From positions 62,001 through 126,000 of the forward strand of contig NC_009714.1 of assembly GCF_000017585.1 (NCBI RefSeq): a DNA stretch of 64,000 bases, in the 5' to 3' direction. This document shows positions 1 to 8,698 of the stretch, piece by piece. This stretch comes from Campylobacter hominis ATCC BAA-381. GTDB taxonomy: Bacteria; Campylobacterota; Campylobacteria; Campylobacterales; Campylobacteraceae. How positions within the stretch are numbered: the first letter of the stretch is position 1; each line of letters starts with the position of its first letter. The translations under genes and the position numbers were made by a program. The notes beneath the pieces are model-generated. The model was not told the origin of the DNA, made no database searches, and saw only the letters and a program-made list of their open reading frames with translations.

Positions 1-689
1 TCTAAATTAGTAAGCCATAAACAATTGTTTGTTGATACAATTCTTTCCCCATCTTCATTAATTTTTGTTTCAGTTCCATATAATTCATAATGCTTAGGTA
101 CTATAAAACCAGATATCCAACGACCCATTCCATTGCCTAACCAAGCTTTATTTTCTTTGATTAATGCAAATATTTCTTTATATGTTAAGCAATTTATATT
201 TCCTATTACTAGAAACTTTTTGTCGTACTCGACTAATTGACCGATATACTCTCTAAATAACGAAAACGGTGGATTAGTAACTACTACATCAGCCTGTTTA
301 AGTAACTCAATACACTCTTCAGACCTAAAATCTCCATCTCCTTTTAGATTATTGATTTCAACATTATCAAAATCATTAATGTTGCCATTTCCATTATATT
401 CTAGCCATATTGCCTCTTCCTTATCATTCATTGAAAATAAATCTATATCTTGATTTTTATAACAAGTAGCCATCAATTTTTTTAATTCCAAATAATCGAA
501 ATTTAAGTAGAAATATTTAAAAAAATTACTTACCCTTGGATCATCGCAATTACAATAGACTACTTTATCTCTAAAATGAGCCTTATAATATTTCAACTCT
601 CTTTCTATATCAACAAGTTGAGTATAAAATTCGTCATTTTTATTTTTACTTGCTTTTTTTAAATTTTTATTGTTTGCTTGCCTGCTCAC
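1..689 (-). CDS. M.EcoRI-type adenine-specific DNA methyltransferase, partial (3' end outside window)
   Basis: Open from a GTG start at 689 to the left edge, so the C-terminus is missing. The visible 229 residues hold an NPPF catalytic motif (preceded by DVVVT) and, directly after it, SLFREYI. Further on come a WLGNGMGRWISGF-like stretch and, at the edge, WLTNL. This combination is what I know from the EcoRI methylase family, which methylates adenine N6. The GTG sits a few bases after an AGGA-type ribosome site and three bases after the end of a broken XRE regulator gene (693-893), suggesting the two were one operon. No cognate restriction enzyme is visible in this window; it could lie to the left, or the enzyme may be an orphan. 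Family is fairly sure, recognition sequence unknown. Confidence 0.8.
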   Translation of the reverse strand, partial: MSRQANNKNLKKASKNKNDEFYTQLVDIERELKYYKAHFRDKVVYCNCDDPRVSNFFKYFYLNFDYLELKKLMATCYKNQDIDLFSMNDKEEAIWLEYNGNGNINDFDNVEINNLKGDGDFRSEECIELLKQADVVVTNPPFSLFREYIGQLVEYDKKFLVIGNINCLTYKEIFALIKENKAWLGNGMGRWISGFIVPKHYELYGTETKINEDGERIVSTNNCLWLTNL

Positions 690-692
690 TCT

Positions 693-893
693 TTAATCCT
701 CTAGTATTTGTTTTGATTTGCTAATCTCTATAACATCTTCAATTCTGCAATCCAATGCCAAGCAAATCTTTTTTTAATGACTCTAAATTCACATAAGAGT
801 TTTTACTCATTCTTGAAACTATGTTACTTGTTATGTTCGCAGCTATTTTTAAGTATTCTTTGTTTGCCATAATGGTTTATAAGAAATTGCCAT
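693..893 (-). pseudogene. Broken XRE/Cro-type transcriptional regulator
   Basis: Three frames have to be joined to give a small helix-turn-helix protein. The ATG at 893, behind a good AAGGGG ribosome site, encodes MAISYKPLW and then stops. The next frame from 870 encodes a stretch ending NSYVNLESLKK, and the third frame continues KICLALDCRIEDVIEI to a stop at 693-695. Such a 60-70 residue protein is typical of the short YozG-like XRE family. Two lesions are seen: a small deletion near the TGG codon, and a T7 run on the plus strand (769-775) where six would restore frame. The next gene is the methyltransferase, so this was probably its controller. Loss of function is an inference; a homopolymer sequencing error could explain only one lesion. 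Confidence 0.7.
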
Positions 894-938
894 ATTATTA
901 CCCCTTATCCGTTTAATTGTTAAGATATATTGTATCAT

Positions 939-969
939 AAATAGGCTGATAAGTCACTTTAGCCTATTT
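939..969. repeat. Perfect 9-bp inverted repeat in divergent intergenic region
   Basis: AAATAGGCT at 939-947 is repeated inverted as AGCCTATTT at 961-969 with a 13-base loop. It lies between the minus-strand regulator remnant (start 893) and the plus-strand pseudogene (from 1018). It may be an operator for the XRE protein or a weak bidirectional hairpin; there is no T-run good enough for a confident terminator call. Confidence 0.45.
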
Positions 970-1017
970 TATACTTGTGCTTGCGTTAGTATTTATTGAG
1001 ATAGTCCTTGTTTTTTT

Positions 1018-2621
1018 ATGTGTCTCACTTGTAACTGCTCCAAATCATTAGAAAAAAGAGGCATCAAGCCTGAATTAATTAGTTCTTTAAGACAAAAATT
1101 AGTTAATGAACCTGAATTATTTACTCCTCAAAGGATAAAAGTAACAGAGGAGTTTATAAAAAATAATCCAAATTTGGTGTTAAAAGCTCCAAAAAAAAAG
1201 AGCCTTTGCCACAAGATGAGTTTTATCTAAATAGAGCAAATAAATACATTGATGAGTTAGAACAAAGAGGATTAAAGCCTGAATATGTAGAAAAACTAAG
1301 AAATAGCGCCTTAGAAAATCCACATCGTTTTAGCGATGAAGCAATGGAAACAAATGAATGGTTTATGAAAAACAACTATGACACGCTTTTTAATAAACAA
1401 GGCAAAACTTCAAATATGAAAGGTGGTTTTATAACTCCAAATTTAGCAAAAGATATGGTTGGCAGTGGAGTTGGTGCAGGTATAGGGGCTAATTTAGATG
1501 ATGAAAATAGACTTCGTGGAGCAATGCTTGGAGGACTTACTGGGTTTGGCTTTAGGCACGGAGTAAATAAAGGCTTTGATGCTTTTATATCATCTCAAGC
1601 AAAGAAATATCAAAATATTGCTAAAGGCAATCCACAACTTTTTAATAAAATTGTAAAAGAAAATATAAAAAGCAGTATTTTACCAACAAATGCTTATCAA
1701 AAAGTTGATGACTTCGCACAAAAAGCAGGAGCAAAACAGAACTTATTTGCTTATGAAAATAGTGCTACAAATATTAAAAAAGACACTATTAAAAACCTAA
1801 ACACAGCAAAACAAATGCAAAAAATGGAGATGATGAGCTAAAAATATGGAGAGAAACAGGCTGGTTTAAAGATAAAGATAATATTTGGAAATTTGAACTA
1901 AATGATAGCGATGCAAAGATAAAAACTCTTAAACAAGGAAGACGGCAATGTGTTAAAACACGATGAGCTATTTAAGGCTTATCCTGAGCTAAAAAATAAC
2001 TATGTCTTTTTTGATAGCAATATAAAAACAAATAGCTTATTTAATCCAAAAAATGGCGAAATTACAATAAATCCAAATTTAAGCAAAAGTGACATTAAAA
2101 ATGCACTAATGCAAGAAATTCAAAACGCAATACAACATAAAGAGTATGCAGGTTTTAAAAATGGAGCAAAATTATATGATGATTTTGGAAAATTTGAAAG
2201 AGATAATGTAGTTAGTAGATTAAACCTAACACCAAAACAACAATCTAAAATCATAAATAGACAAAATCCAGTAAATGATGATTATCACACTTGGGTAAGA
2301 AGTGAAGATGACATAATAGACTTTAAAAAAATAAAAGAAGATGACTTTATAGAAACACCAGATTGGACTTTAAAAGATTATAAAAAAGCAGTAAATAATG
2401 GCGAAGTTAAAGTTTATAGCTCAAAGCCAATAACAAGTGGCAATTTTGTAACTCCATCAAAAATGGAAGCTATGGCTTATGCTGGAAATGGTAAAGTATA
2501 TGAAAAAAGCGTAAATATAAATGAAGTTGCTTGGATAGATAGCTTACAAGGTCAATACATACAAAGTAAAAGCTTACACCCATTTGAAACAGCAAAGTAT
2601 AATGCAAGGAGAAAGAGTTGA
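1018..2621 (+). pseudogene. Frameshifted polyvalent (phage/ICE-type) protein with degenerate zincin motif
   Basis: Four open segments in changing frames (1018-1195, 1206-1838, about 1826-1937, 1938-2621) join into one protein. Frame is lost at an A9 run (1191-1199), at an A6 run (1819-1824) and near 1931-1938. The first two segments each carry a roughly 45-residue repeat (LEKRGIKPE / LEQRGLKPE ... FIKNN / FMKNN). A glycine-rich stretch follows, then IWRETGWFKDKDNIWKFEL, a signature I associate with large polyvalent proteins of phages and ICEs. In these, a LLHEIQHAIQ-type HExxH zincin motif normally follows; here it reads LMQEIQNAIQ (2103-2132), so both histidines are gone. The C-terminal part holds FVTPSKMEA and VAWIDSLQGQY, a conserved block of such proteins of unknown role to me. 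There is no convincing ribosome site before 1018 and an in-frame stop lies just upstream, so the N-terminus is probably truncated too. Confidence 0.7.
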
Positions 2622-2878
2622 AAGAGTTCATGGTAAAAGAGGTGGAAGTAGGCAATAAAAACAATCTGCCTGGAGCGTTAAAACGATGGATATATCTACT
2701 TAAATCATTAAAACTACTCTATCAAAGAATTATTTGCTTGTTCAGTTTATATTCTAATAACTGGAAAGCTTATAATGGTTTGGTTGATTATAGAATTAAA
2801 GAATATTTTAGAGTAAAATTTTACAAGAATGAGTTTGAAATCTGTAAAAACTATATAAGTGGAATTGATTACTTCTAG
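2618..2878 (+). CDS. Small open frame, doubtful gene or remnant
   Basis: A TTG-initiated 86-residue frame overlaps the last codons of the broken polyvalent gene. It is basic and aromatic-rich with a hydrophobic middle, and I recognise no family. No clear ribosome site precedes it, and it ends at the start of a direct repeat. It may be a decayed tail of the same mobile segment rather than a working gene. Confidence 0.2.
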   Translation: MKEFMVKEVEVGNKNNLPGALKRWIYLLKSLKLLYQRIICLFSLYSNNWKAYNGLVDYRIKEYFRVKFYKNEFEICKNYISGIDYF

Positions 2879-2974
2879 GCTTGTGCTGAGCATATATTGT
2901 ATTTTATTGCTTGGCTGCAATGGTAATTTTAAAAAGGTATTTAGGCTTGTGCTGAACATATATTGTATTTTATT
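2876..2974 (+). repeat. Two 33-bp direct repeats, 66-bp period
   Basis: The 33 bases at 2876-2908 recur at 2942-2974 with one mismatch; both begin TAGGCTTGTGCTGA. The 66-base period is a multiple of three, and one frame stays open through both copies (RLVLSIYCILLL... and RLVLNIYCILLK...) to a stop after 3014, so this may be an in-frame duplication in a decayed gene. The 324 bases between 2879 and 3202 hold no gene I can support otherwise. Confidence 0.7.
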
Positions 2975-3006
2975 AAAATTAATAAGAGAATATTTGCTTA
3001 AGTTGT
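2960..3006 (+). repeat. Dispersed 47-bp repeat, copy 1
   Basis: These 47 bases match 13087-13133 at all but a handful of positions and in the same orientation; both contain TTTTATTAAAAT and end GCTTAAGTTGT. In one frame both copies read ILLKxIREx-LLKL, so they may be remnants of one gene family. Flanking sequence is not shared. Confidence 0.6.
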
Positions 3007-3202
3007 CTTTCTATGTCTAAAAAATTTATCATTTGGGTGTATCATGTAAGTCATCTTTAGTCTCAATTTAATTAATTTTGATTTAATCATATTCTTTTTG
3101 CTTTATGGTATTAATAAATATGTTAAATAATATATACTAGTTTAGAATATATTAATAACTATTTTATATACTAAATAAATATTATTATTTAAAGGATGCA
3201 TT

Positions 3203-3454
3203 ATGAAAAGATTATTGTTATTATTTGTTTTTAGTTTTAGTTTGTTGTTTGGTGCTATAAATATAAACACTGCTTCCAAGGAAGAACTTATGACTCTTAA
3301 AGGTATTGGAGAGACTACAGCAGAAGCCATAATAGAATACAGAAAAGAAAATAAATTTACAAAAATAGAAGATATTAAAAATGTAAAAGGCATAGGTGAT
3401 AAGAAATTTGAATCAATAAAAGAAGATATTGAGATTAAAGATAGCAAGAAATAA
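3203..3454 (+). CDS. ComEA-like helix-hairpin-helix DNA-binding protein
   Basis: A secreted 83-residue protein. Residues 1-17 are a signal peptide (MKRLLLLFVFSFSLLFG), and the rest is a tandem helix-hairpin-helix unit with NINTASKEEL, LKGIGETTAEAI and VKGIGDKKFESI, the classic ComEA pattern. ComEA proteins bind double-stranded DNA in the periplasm and act as a ratchet during natural transformation. The ATG follows a good AAAGGA ribosome site. It is the one clearly intact gene in the decayed left segment and is typical core genome for Campylobacter, so it may mark the inner edge of the accessory patch. Confidence 0.85.
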   Translation: MKRLLLLFVFSFSLLFGAININTASKEELMTLKGIGETTAEAIIEYRKENKFTKIEDIKNVKGIGDKKFESIKEDIEIKDSKK

Positions 3455-3671
3455 CTTTATAAATATTATTATTTTATTAGATAATATAACTTCCTATAGG
3501 CTTTAAAATGTATAGACACTTTAAATTGTAGTGTTAAGGTGTCTGTGGTTTTTTGGAAATCGATCTATAATATAGTTTGAGTTTTAAATATATAAAAATT
3601 CATGAATCAACCTATAAGGTAAGAGTTCGTTTGCACATTTTGATGGACAGCATCGTTTAAGTGATTGCTAC

Positions 3672-3978
3672 TTAACGCTCATAAAATTTTTTATGCTTTT
3701 TTTTATAATTTTTTGAATTTTTAAGCTTATCGAGTAAATTTGCCTCCATTAAAAGTTCATCTTTATTTTTATTTTGTATCACTGAGTTAGCAAAATTTTC
3801 CAAAGCTTTTGTATATGGATCATTTAATAAAACGGGCTCTACTTTTTCTAATATTTGTGTATTTTTTTTCAACTCTTTTTTTAAAAATTTCATCATCAAA
3901 ATCTTCTCTTTTTAAAATATTAATGGCTGATTTTACAAATCTATCAAGAGCTCTTAATTTTTTAACCTCATCTGCCAT
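3672..3978 (-). pseudogene. Frameshifted small basic protein of unknown function
   Basis: The ATG at 3978 opens MADEVKKLRALDRF..., which runs into FDDEIFKK and then leaves frame; the adjacent frame carries on ELKKNTQILEKVEP to HKKFYER with a stop at 3672. Joined, this gives a lysine-rich, helical protein of about 100 residues that I do not recognise. The junction is a T7 run on the plus strand (3876-3882); six bases would restore the frame. It lies downstream of uvrA in the same direction. It may be a pseudogene, a slippage-controlled gene or a sequencing artefact. Confidence 0.5.
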
Positions 3979-4016
3979 TACAAAGCAAAATATATCAAAA
4001 GTGGTATGATTTGTTA

Positions 4017-4061
4017 AAATTTGATTTTACTGATTTTATTTTTTTGCTAAAAATCAAATTT
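4017..4061 (-). terminator. Possible uvrA terminator hairpin
   Basis: AAATTTGATTTT at 4017-4028 pairs with AAAATCAAATTT at 4050-4061, a 12-bp but all-but-AT stem that includes the uvrA stop codon. The T-run after it on the minus strand is short, so termination is only possible. Confidence 0.3.
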
Positions 4062-6864
4062 CAAAGTTTAAAAATTCTCCGGTGTATGAGCCTGTTTTTT
4101 TGAAATTTTTTGCAAGCTGTTTTGGAGAACCGCAAGCGATTATTTTTCCACCGCCTTCGCCGCCTTCAGGTCCAAGATCGACGAGATAATCGCAGTTTTT
4201 GATTACATCCATATTGTGTTCTATAACAAACACGGAATTTCCCAAATCCACCAAATTTTGAAGCACACACACCAGTTTATCGACATCTGCAAAATGAAGT
4301 CCTGTTGTCGGTTCGTCCAATATGTAAAGCGTGTTTCCTGTATCGCTTCTACTTAACTCTTTCGCCAGTTTTATGCGTTGCGCTTCGCCGCCGCTTAGCG
4401 TTGTTGCAGGTTGTCCGAGTTTGACATATGAAAGTCCTACATCTTGTAAAGTTTTTAATTTTTGATAGATTTTCGGCACAGATTTGAAAAACTCAAACGC
4501 CTCATCAACACTCATATTTAAAACATCAGCTATGCTTTTGCCGCGATATTTTATTTCAAGCGTTTGCGCATTGTATCTTGCTCCACCGCAAGCGTCGCAA
4601 ACTACGTTGATGTCGGGCAAAAAGTGCATTTCAATCGTAATGACGCCATCTCCGGAGCATTTTTCGCAGCGTCCGCCTTTTACATTAAAACTGAATCTTC
4701 CAACTTTGTATCCGCGAAGTTTTGCCTCTTTGGTTTGAGCGAATAAATTTCTTATTTCATCCATTATGCCGGTGTAAGTTGCCGGATTTGAGCGCGGTGT
4801 GCGACCTATCGGACTTTGATCAAGGTAAATTACTTTGTCTAAATTTTCAAGTCCTTTAATTTTCGCATTTTTGTCTGTTTTTACTTTTCTTGCATGATTC
4901 AGCTCGCAAAGTGCGGTTGGAAGTAGTGTTTGAAGTATAAGTGAACTTTTTCCGCTACCGCTGACGCCTGTGATTCCTACTAAATTTCTAAGCGGAAATT
5001 TAGCATTTAAGCCGTGAATGTTATTTATATTTACATTTTTTATCTCAAGCCAAAGTTCTTGCGTTCTGTTTTTAGTATAATTTATTTTTTTTATACCATT
5101 TAAATAAAGTGCAGTTTGAGTGTTGCTTTTAAGCAGATGTTTCACATCTCCGCTAAATACGACTTCTCCGCCAAGATCTCCTGCTCCAGGACCTATATCT
5201 ACAATAAAATCGGCATGTTCGATTGTCTTTTTATCGTGTTCTACCACGATAACTGAATTTCCTTTTTTTTGTAAATTTCTAAGTGTATTTATAAGTTTTA
5301 ACGTGTCTCTTTCATGAAGCCCGATACTAGGCTCATCTAAAACATACATTACACCGCTTAGACCGCTTCCTATTTGGCTTGCTATACGGATTCTTTGCGC
5401 TTCGCCGCCACTAATTGTCCTTGCGTCGCGACCAAGAGTCAGATACCCAAGTCCTACATCTTTTAGGAAAAAAAGTCTTTCGTTTATCTCTTTTAAAATC
5501 TGAGCCGCGATTTGTGCGTCTTTTTCACTTAAATTTTCAAAATTTTCGGAATTTGAGAAAAATGCCACGCAGTCATCTATGCTCATATCTATTACTTCTG
5601 CCAATCCTTTTCCTGCGACTTTTACAGCCAAACTTTCAGGTTTTAAACGATGTCCGCTGCAATCCGAACAAATTTTTTCACTCATATAATCGTCCAAATC
5701 CTTTTCATTTTTGAGCAAATCATAAGCATATTTTACCGCGCCTTCAAATTTTCTTGTTAATTTATGGCGTTTCCAAAAAAACTGAATTTCTTTGGCACTG
5801 CCGTAAAGTATGAGCTTTTTTTGTTCTTCTTTCAGCTGTGAATACGGCACTTTTACGTTTATGTCATTCGCTTCACAAAAACCCATTAAAAATTTGTAAT
5901 AGTAGCTTTTGTTGAAGCCGTATAAAATTTTAATTGCACCGTTTTCAAGGCTCGCATCTTCGTTTATAATTTTATTTGTATCAAGCGTAAAGCGGATTCC
6001 AAGTCCGTCGCAACTTTCGCAAGCGCCTTTTGGCGAGTTGAAACTGAAGCTAAGCGGCTCAAGCGGTAAAAATGAAATTTTGCAATCAAAACACGCCATA
6101 TGTTCGCTGTAATGGATTAGATTTTTAGCGGCGCCGACTTCATCAGCGTTTACTATTTCAATTTCCACTTCGCCAAAGCTGATTTTTAGCGCTTTTTCGA
6201 TATCTCCTGCGATTCTTGTGTTATTTTCATCGTTTATTGCAGTACGATCTATCACGAGTTTTATCGTGTGTTTTTTTGTTTTGCTAAGTTCTATATCTTC
6301 ATCAAGGCGAACCATTACGCCATCTATGATAGCGCGCACGAAGCCTTGCTCTCTCATATTTTGCAAAATATCTGCAAAAGTACCTTTTTTTTCGCGCACA
6401 AGTGGCGCAAGAATGATGATTTTAGCATTTTGTGGAAGTTTCATAATCTGTTCTATTATGTCGCTTGCACTCATTTTTGAGATCGGTTTGCCGCATTTGT
6501 GGCAGTATTGAGTGCCGATTCTCGCATAAAGCAAACGCAAATAATCGTAAATTTCAGTAATCGTTCCGACAGTTGAACGCGGATTTTTGCCGGTTGTTTT
6601 TTGATCTATCGCAATCGCCGGTGTCAAACCTTCGATTTTATCGACATCCGGTTTTCCTATACGGTCCAAAAACTGTCTTGCATAGCTGCTTAAACTCTCT
6701 ACGTAACGTCTTTGACCTTCAGCATAAAGTGTATCGAAAGCAAGCGTGCTCTTACCGCTTCCGCTAAGTCCTGTAAAAACGACAAGCTTATTTTTAGGAA
6801 TTTCCAAATTGATGTTTTTTAGATTATGCTCTCTTGCATTTGTGATTTTTATTGTATCGTTCAT
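4054..6864 (-). CDS. uvrA: UvrABC excinuclease subunit A
   Basis: DNA damage sensor of nucleotide excision repair; a dimeric ABC-type ATPase that loads UvrB on lesions. The 936-residue product has the usual length. A first Walker A (GLSGSGKST) lies near residue 33, a first zinc module (CHKCGK) follows, then the ABC signature SGGEAQR occurs twice, a second Walker A (GVSGSGKSS) lies in the C-terminal half, and a second zinc module (CEKC...CDAC) is in place. I start at the ATG at 6864 (MNDTIKITNAREHN) rather than an in-frame TTG 18 bases upstream because UvrA proteins normally begin just before this motif and the ATG has a purine-rich site. Confidence 0.97.
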   Translation of the reverse strand: MNDTIKITNAREHNLKNINLEIPKNKLVVFTGLSGSGKSTLAFDTLYAEGQRRYVESLSSYARQFLDRIGKPDVDKIEGLTPAIAIDQKTTGKNPRSTVGTITEIYDYLRLLYARIGTQYCHKCGKPISKMSASDIIEQIMKLPQNAKIIILAPLVREKKGTFADILQNMREQGFVRAIIDGVMVRLDEDIELSKTKKHTIKLVIDRTAINDENNTRIAGDIEKALKISFGEVEIEIVNADEVGAAKNLIHYSEHMACFDCKISFLPLEPLSFSFNSPKGACESCDGLGIRFTLDTNKIINEDASLENGAIKILYGFNKSYYYKFLMGFCEANDINVKVPYSQLKEEQKKLILYGSAKEIQFFWKRHKLTRKFEGAVKYAYDLLKNEKDLDDYMSEKICSDCSGHRLKPESLAVKVAGKGLAEVIDMSIDDCVAFFSNSENFENLSEKDAQIAAQILKEINERLFFLKDVGLGYLTLGRDARTISGGEAQRIRIASQIGSGLSGVMYVLDEPSIGLHERDTLKLINTLRNLQKKGNSVIVVEHDKKTIEHADFIVDIGPGAGDLGGEVVFSGDVKHLLKSNTQTALYLNGIKKINYTKNRTQELWLEIKNVNINNIHGLNAKFPLRNLVGITGVSGSGKSSLILQTLLPTALCELNHARKVKTDKNAKIKGLENLDKVIYLDQSPIGRTPRSNPATYTGIMDEIRNLFAQTKEAKLRGYKVGRFSFNVKGGRCEKCSGDGVITIEMHFLPDINVVCDACGGARYNAQTLEIKYRGKSIADVLNMSVDEAFEFFKSVPKIYQKLKTLQDVGLSYVKLGQPATTLSGGEAQRIKLAKELSRSDTGNTLYILDEPTTGLHFADVDKLVCVLQNLVDLGNSVFVIEHNMDVIKNCDYLVDLGPEGGEGGGKIIACGSPKQLAKNFKKTGSYTGEFLNFEI

Positions 6865-7048
6865 TTTCGCTTCTTTTTTCAAAATAATCTTTGATTATAT
6901 CACACAAAAACAAATAAATTACGATGAATAACAGCTCTTATTTGCAACGATTTTTAAATTTTAAAATTAAAAAAGCTATTAAAATAAAGTTTGTTTATTA
7001 AATAATTTTGTATAAAATTTTTACTGATATTTTTTAAGGTTTTGATTT

Positions 7049-7549
7049 ATGATTTTAATTCATACGGCTTTGAAATGCGAAGCTATGCCTTTAATTGAAA
7101 ATTTAAGGCTTAAAAAAACGGGTTTGAATTTTTACTCTAACGGCGAAATTTTACTTTGCATTTTAGGCGTAGGCACACAAAAAACGAAAATTTTGGCGGA
7201 AATTTTAAAAAGCGGAAATTTTTCGCGCGCTGTTAATATCGGCATTTGCGGCTGTAGCGATGAAAATATAAAAATAGGTGAAATTTTTGCAATCGGCAAG
7301 AAATTTGATTTTTTAAAAAACGCCGATTTGGAATGCGTAGATAAGCCCAAAAGCGAAATTACCACTACTTTATGCGACATGGAGAGTGCTATGTTTTTTC
7401 AAATTTGCAGCGATTCTAAAGTTGAAAATTTCAGCTTAAAAATTGTAAGCGATTATCTAAACGCAAGCAAACTCAGTAAAAATTTTGTGTATAATCTCAT
7501 AAAAGCAAAAATTTCTGAAATAAAAAAGGCGATATTTTGGCAAATTTAG
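7049..7549 (+). CDS. Short nucleoside phosphorylase/MTAN-superfamily protein
   Basis: At 166 residues it is shorter than the 220-250 of MTA/SAH nucleosidases and futalosine hydrolases. Visible family marks are the N-terminal ILIHTALKCEAMPL, the glycine loop IGICGCSDENIKIGE (about 67-81) and CDMESAMFF (about 111-119), which corresponds to the DMEGAA motif that binds the ribose; downstream KIVSDYL matches the C-terminal VSD. A substrate cannot be named. It starts at an ATG and its end overlaps the next gene by 13 bases, so the pair is translated together. The partnership with an SplB-like radical SAM protein suggests a nucleotide or nucleobase-related job. Confidence 0.65.
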   Translation: MILIHTALKCEAMPLIENLRLKKTGLNFYSNGEILLCILGVGTQKTKILAEILKSGNFSRAVNIGICGCSDENIKIGEIFAIGKKFDFLKNADLECVDKPKSEITTTLCDMESAMFFQICSDSKVENFSLKIVSDYLNASKLSKNFVYNLIKAKISEIKKAIFWQI

Positions 7550-8697
7550 AAAATTTTCATTTTACATTTCAGCAAAAAAAACAGATTGACGAATTTTTAA
7601 AAGATATAAAAATGTGGGATGAAAAAATTCCGCAAGAGCTTGAAGATAGCGAATTTTTGAGTGGTAAAAATGGCAAAGATATATTTAATTTTTTAAAAGA
7701 TTATCACAAAAAATTGCAAGAAAAAATTCACGGATATAAAAATTTTACAAATATTTATCAAAAAAGAGATTTTAAAATTTCATCTTTTGAAGCGGACAGG
7801 ATTGCTCTTGGAAACTGTCCTGTAGCTAGCAAAAATACAAGATGCTGCAATCTTTTAACGCTTGATGCGGTAAATTCGTGCGGTTTTGATTGTTTATATT
7901 GCGCTGTGCAGTCATTTTATAAAGGAAATAACGTAGAATACGATAAAAATTTTGCTCAAAATTTGGAAAAATTAGAACTTGATAAAAATAAAATTTATCA
8001 TATCGGCACGGGACAAAGTTCGGATTCACTGCTTTGGAATAATAAATTCGGCGAGCTGAGCGCTTTGATGAAATTTGCGAAAAAATATAAAAATTTGATT
8101 TTGGAACTTAAAAGCAAATCAAAAAATATAAGTTATCTTTTGGAAAATGAAATTCCGCGCAATGTAATCGCGACGTTTTCTTTAAATACACCTGAAATAA
8201 TACAAAACGAAGAGCATTTGACAGCCCGTTTTGATGAAAGAATATCGGCGGCTAAGAAGCTTGCCGAAAAAGGAATTTTAATCGGTTTTCACTTTCATCC
8301 GCTTGTTTGGTATGACAATTTTTTTATTGATTACGGCGAAATTTTTGAGCGAATTTTAAATGAGTTTGATCCTAAAAATGTCGCTTTGATCTCTTTCGGC
8401 ACACTTACTTTTACAAAGCCGGTGATTAAAAAAATAAGATCAAGAGAAATAAAAAGTAAAATTTTGCAGATGCCTTTTGAAATGATAAACAATAAATTTT
8501 CATACCCGCTTAAAATAAAAAAAGAGATGTTTCATTTTGCTTATAAAAGTTTTACACCTTGGCATGATGAAGTATTTTTTTATCTTTGTATGGAGGACAA
8601 ATCGCTTTGGCGTGAATGTTTCGGATACGAATATGCCAGCAACGATGAGTTTGAGCGAGCGATGAAATCAGCTTATATGGCTAAAATTTGGAGTTAA
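7537..8697 (+). CDS. SplB-like radical SAM protein (spore photoproduct lyase family)
   Basis: The radical SAM cysteine motif is CGFDCLYC (C115, C119, C122), preceded by CCNLLTLDAVN, with IGTGQSSDSLLW and a FHFHPL segment downstream, as in the spore photoproduct lyase/SplB-like family. Classic SplB repairs the thymine dimer of spores; this organism group does not sporulate, so the substrate is unknown. The start used is a TTG inside the end of the preceding gene; a downstream ATG near codon 27 is possible. The following SDR gene starts one base after the stop, so these three genes form one unit. Family is well supported; function is inference. Confidence 0.8.
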   Translation: MANLENFHFTFQQKKQIDEFLKDIKMWDEKIPQELEDSEFLSGKNGKDIFNFLKDYHKKLQEKIHGYKNFTNIYQKRDFKISSFEADRIALGNCPVASKNTRCCNLLTLDAVNSCGFDCLYCAVQSFYKGNNVEYDKNFAQNLEKLELDKNKIYHIGTGQSSDSLLWNNKFGELSALMKFAKKYKNLILELKSKSKNISYLLENEIPRNVIATFSLNTPEIIQNEEHLTARFDERISAAKKLAEKGILIGFHFHPLVWYDNFFIDYGEIFERILNEFDPKNVALISFGTLTFTKPVIKKIRSREIKSKILQMPFEMINNKFSYPLKIKKEMFHFAYKSFTPWHDEVFFYLCMEDKSLWRECFGYEYASNDEFERAMKSAYMAKIWS

Positions 8698-8698
8698 G

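Noticed and set aside
5415-5714. Plus-strand frame opposite uvrA
   Set aside because: Antisense shadow; the minus strand carries UvrA motifs throughout.
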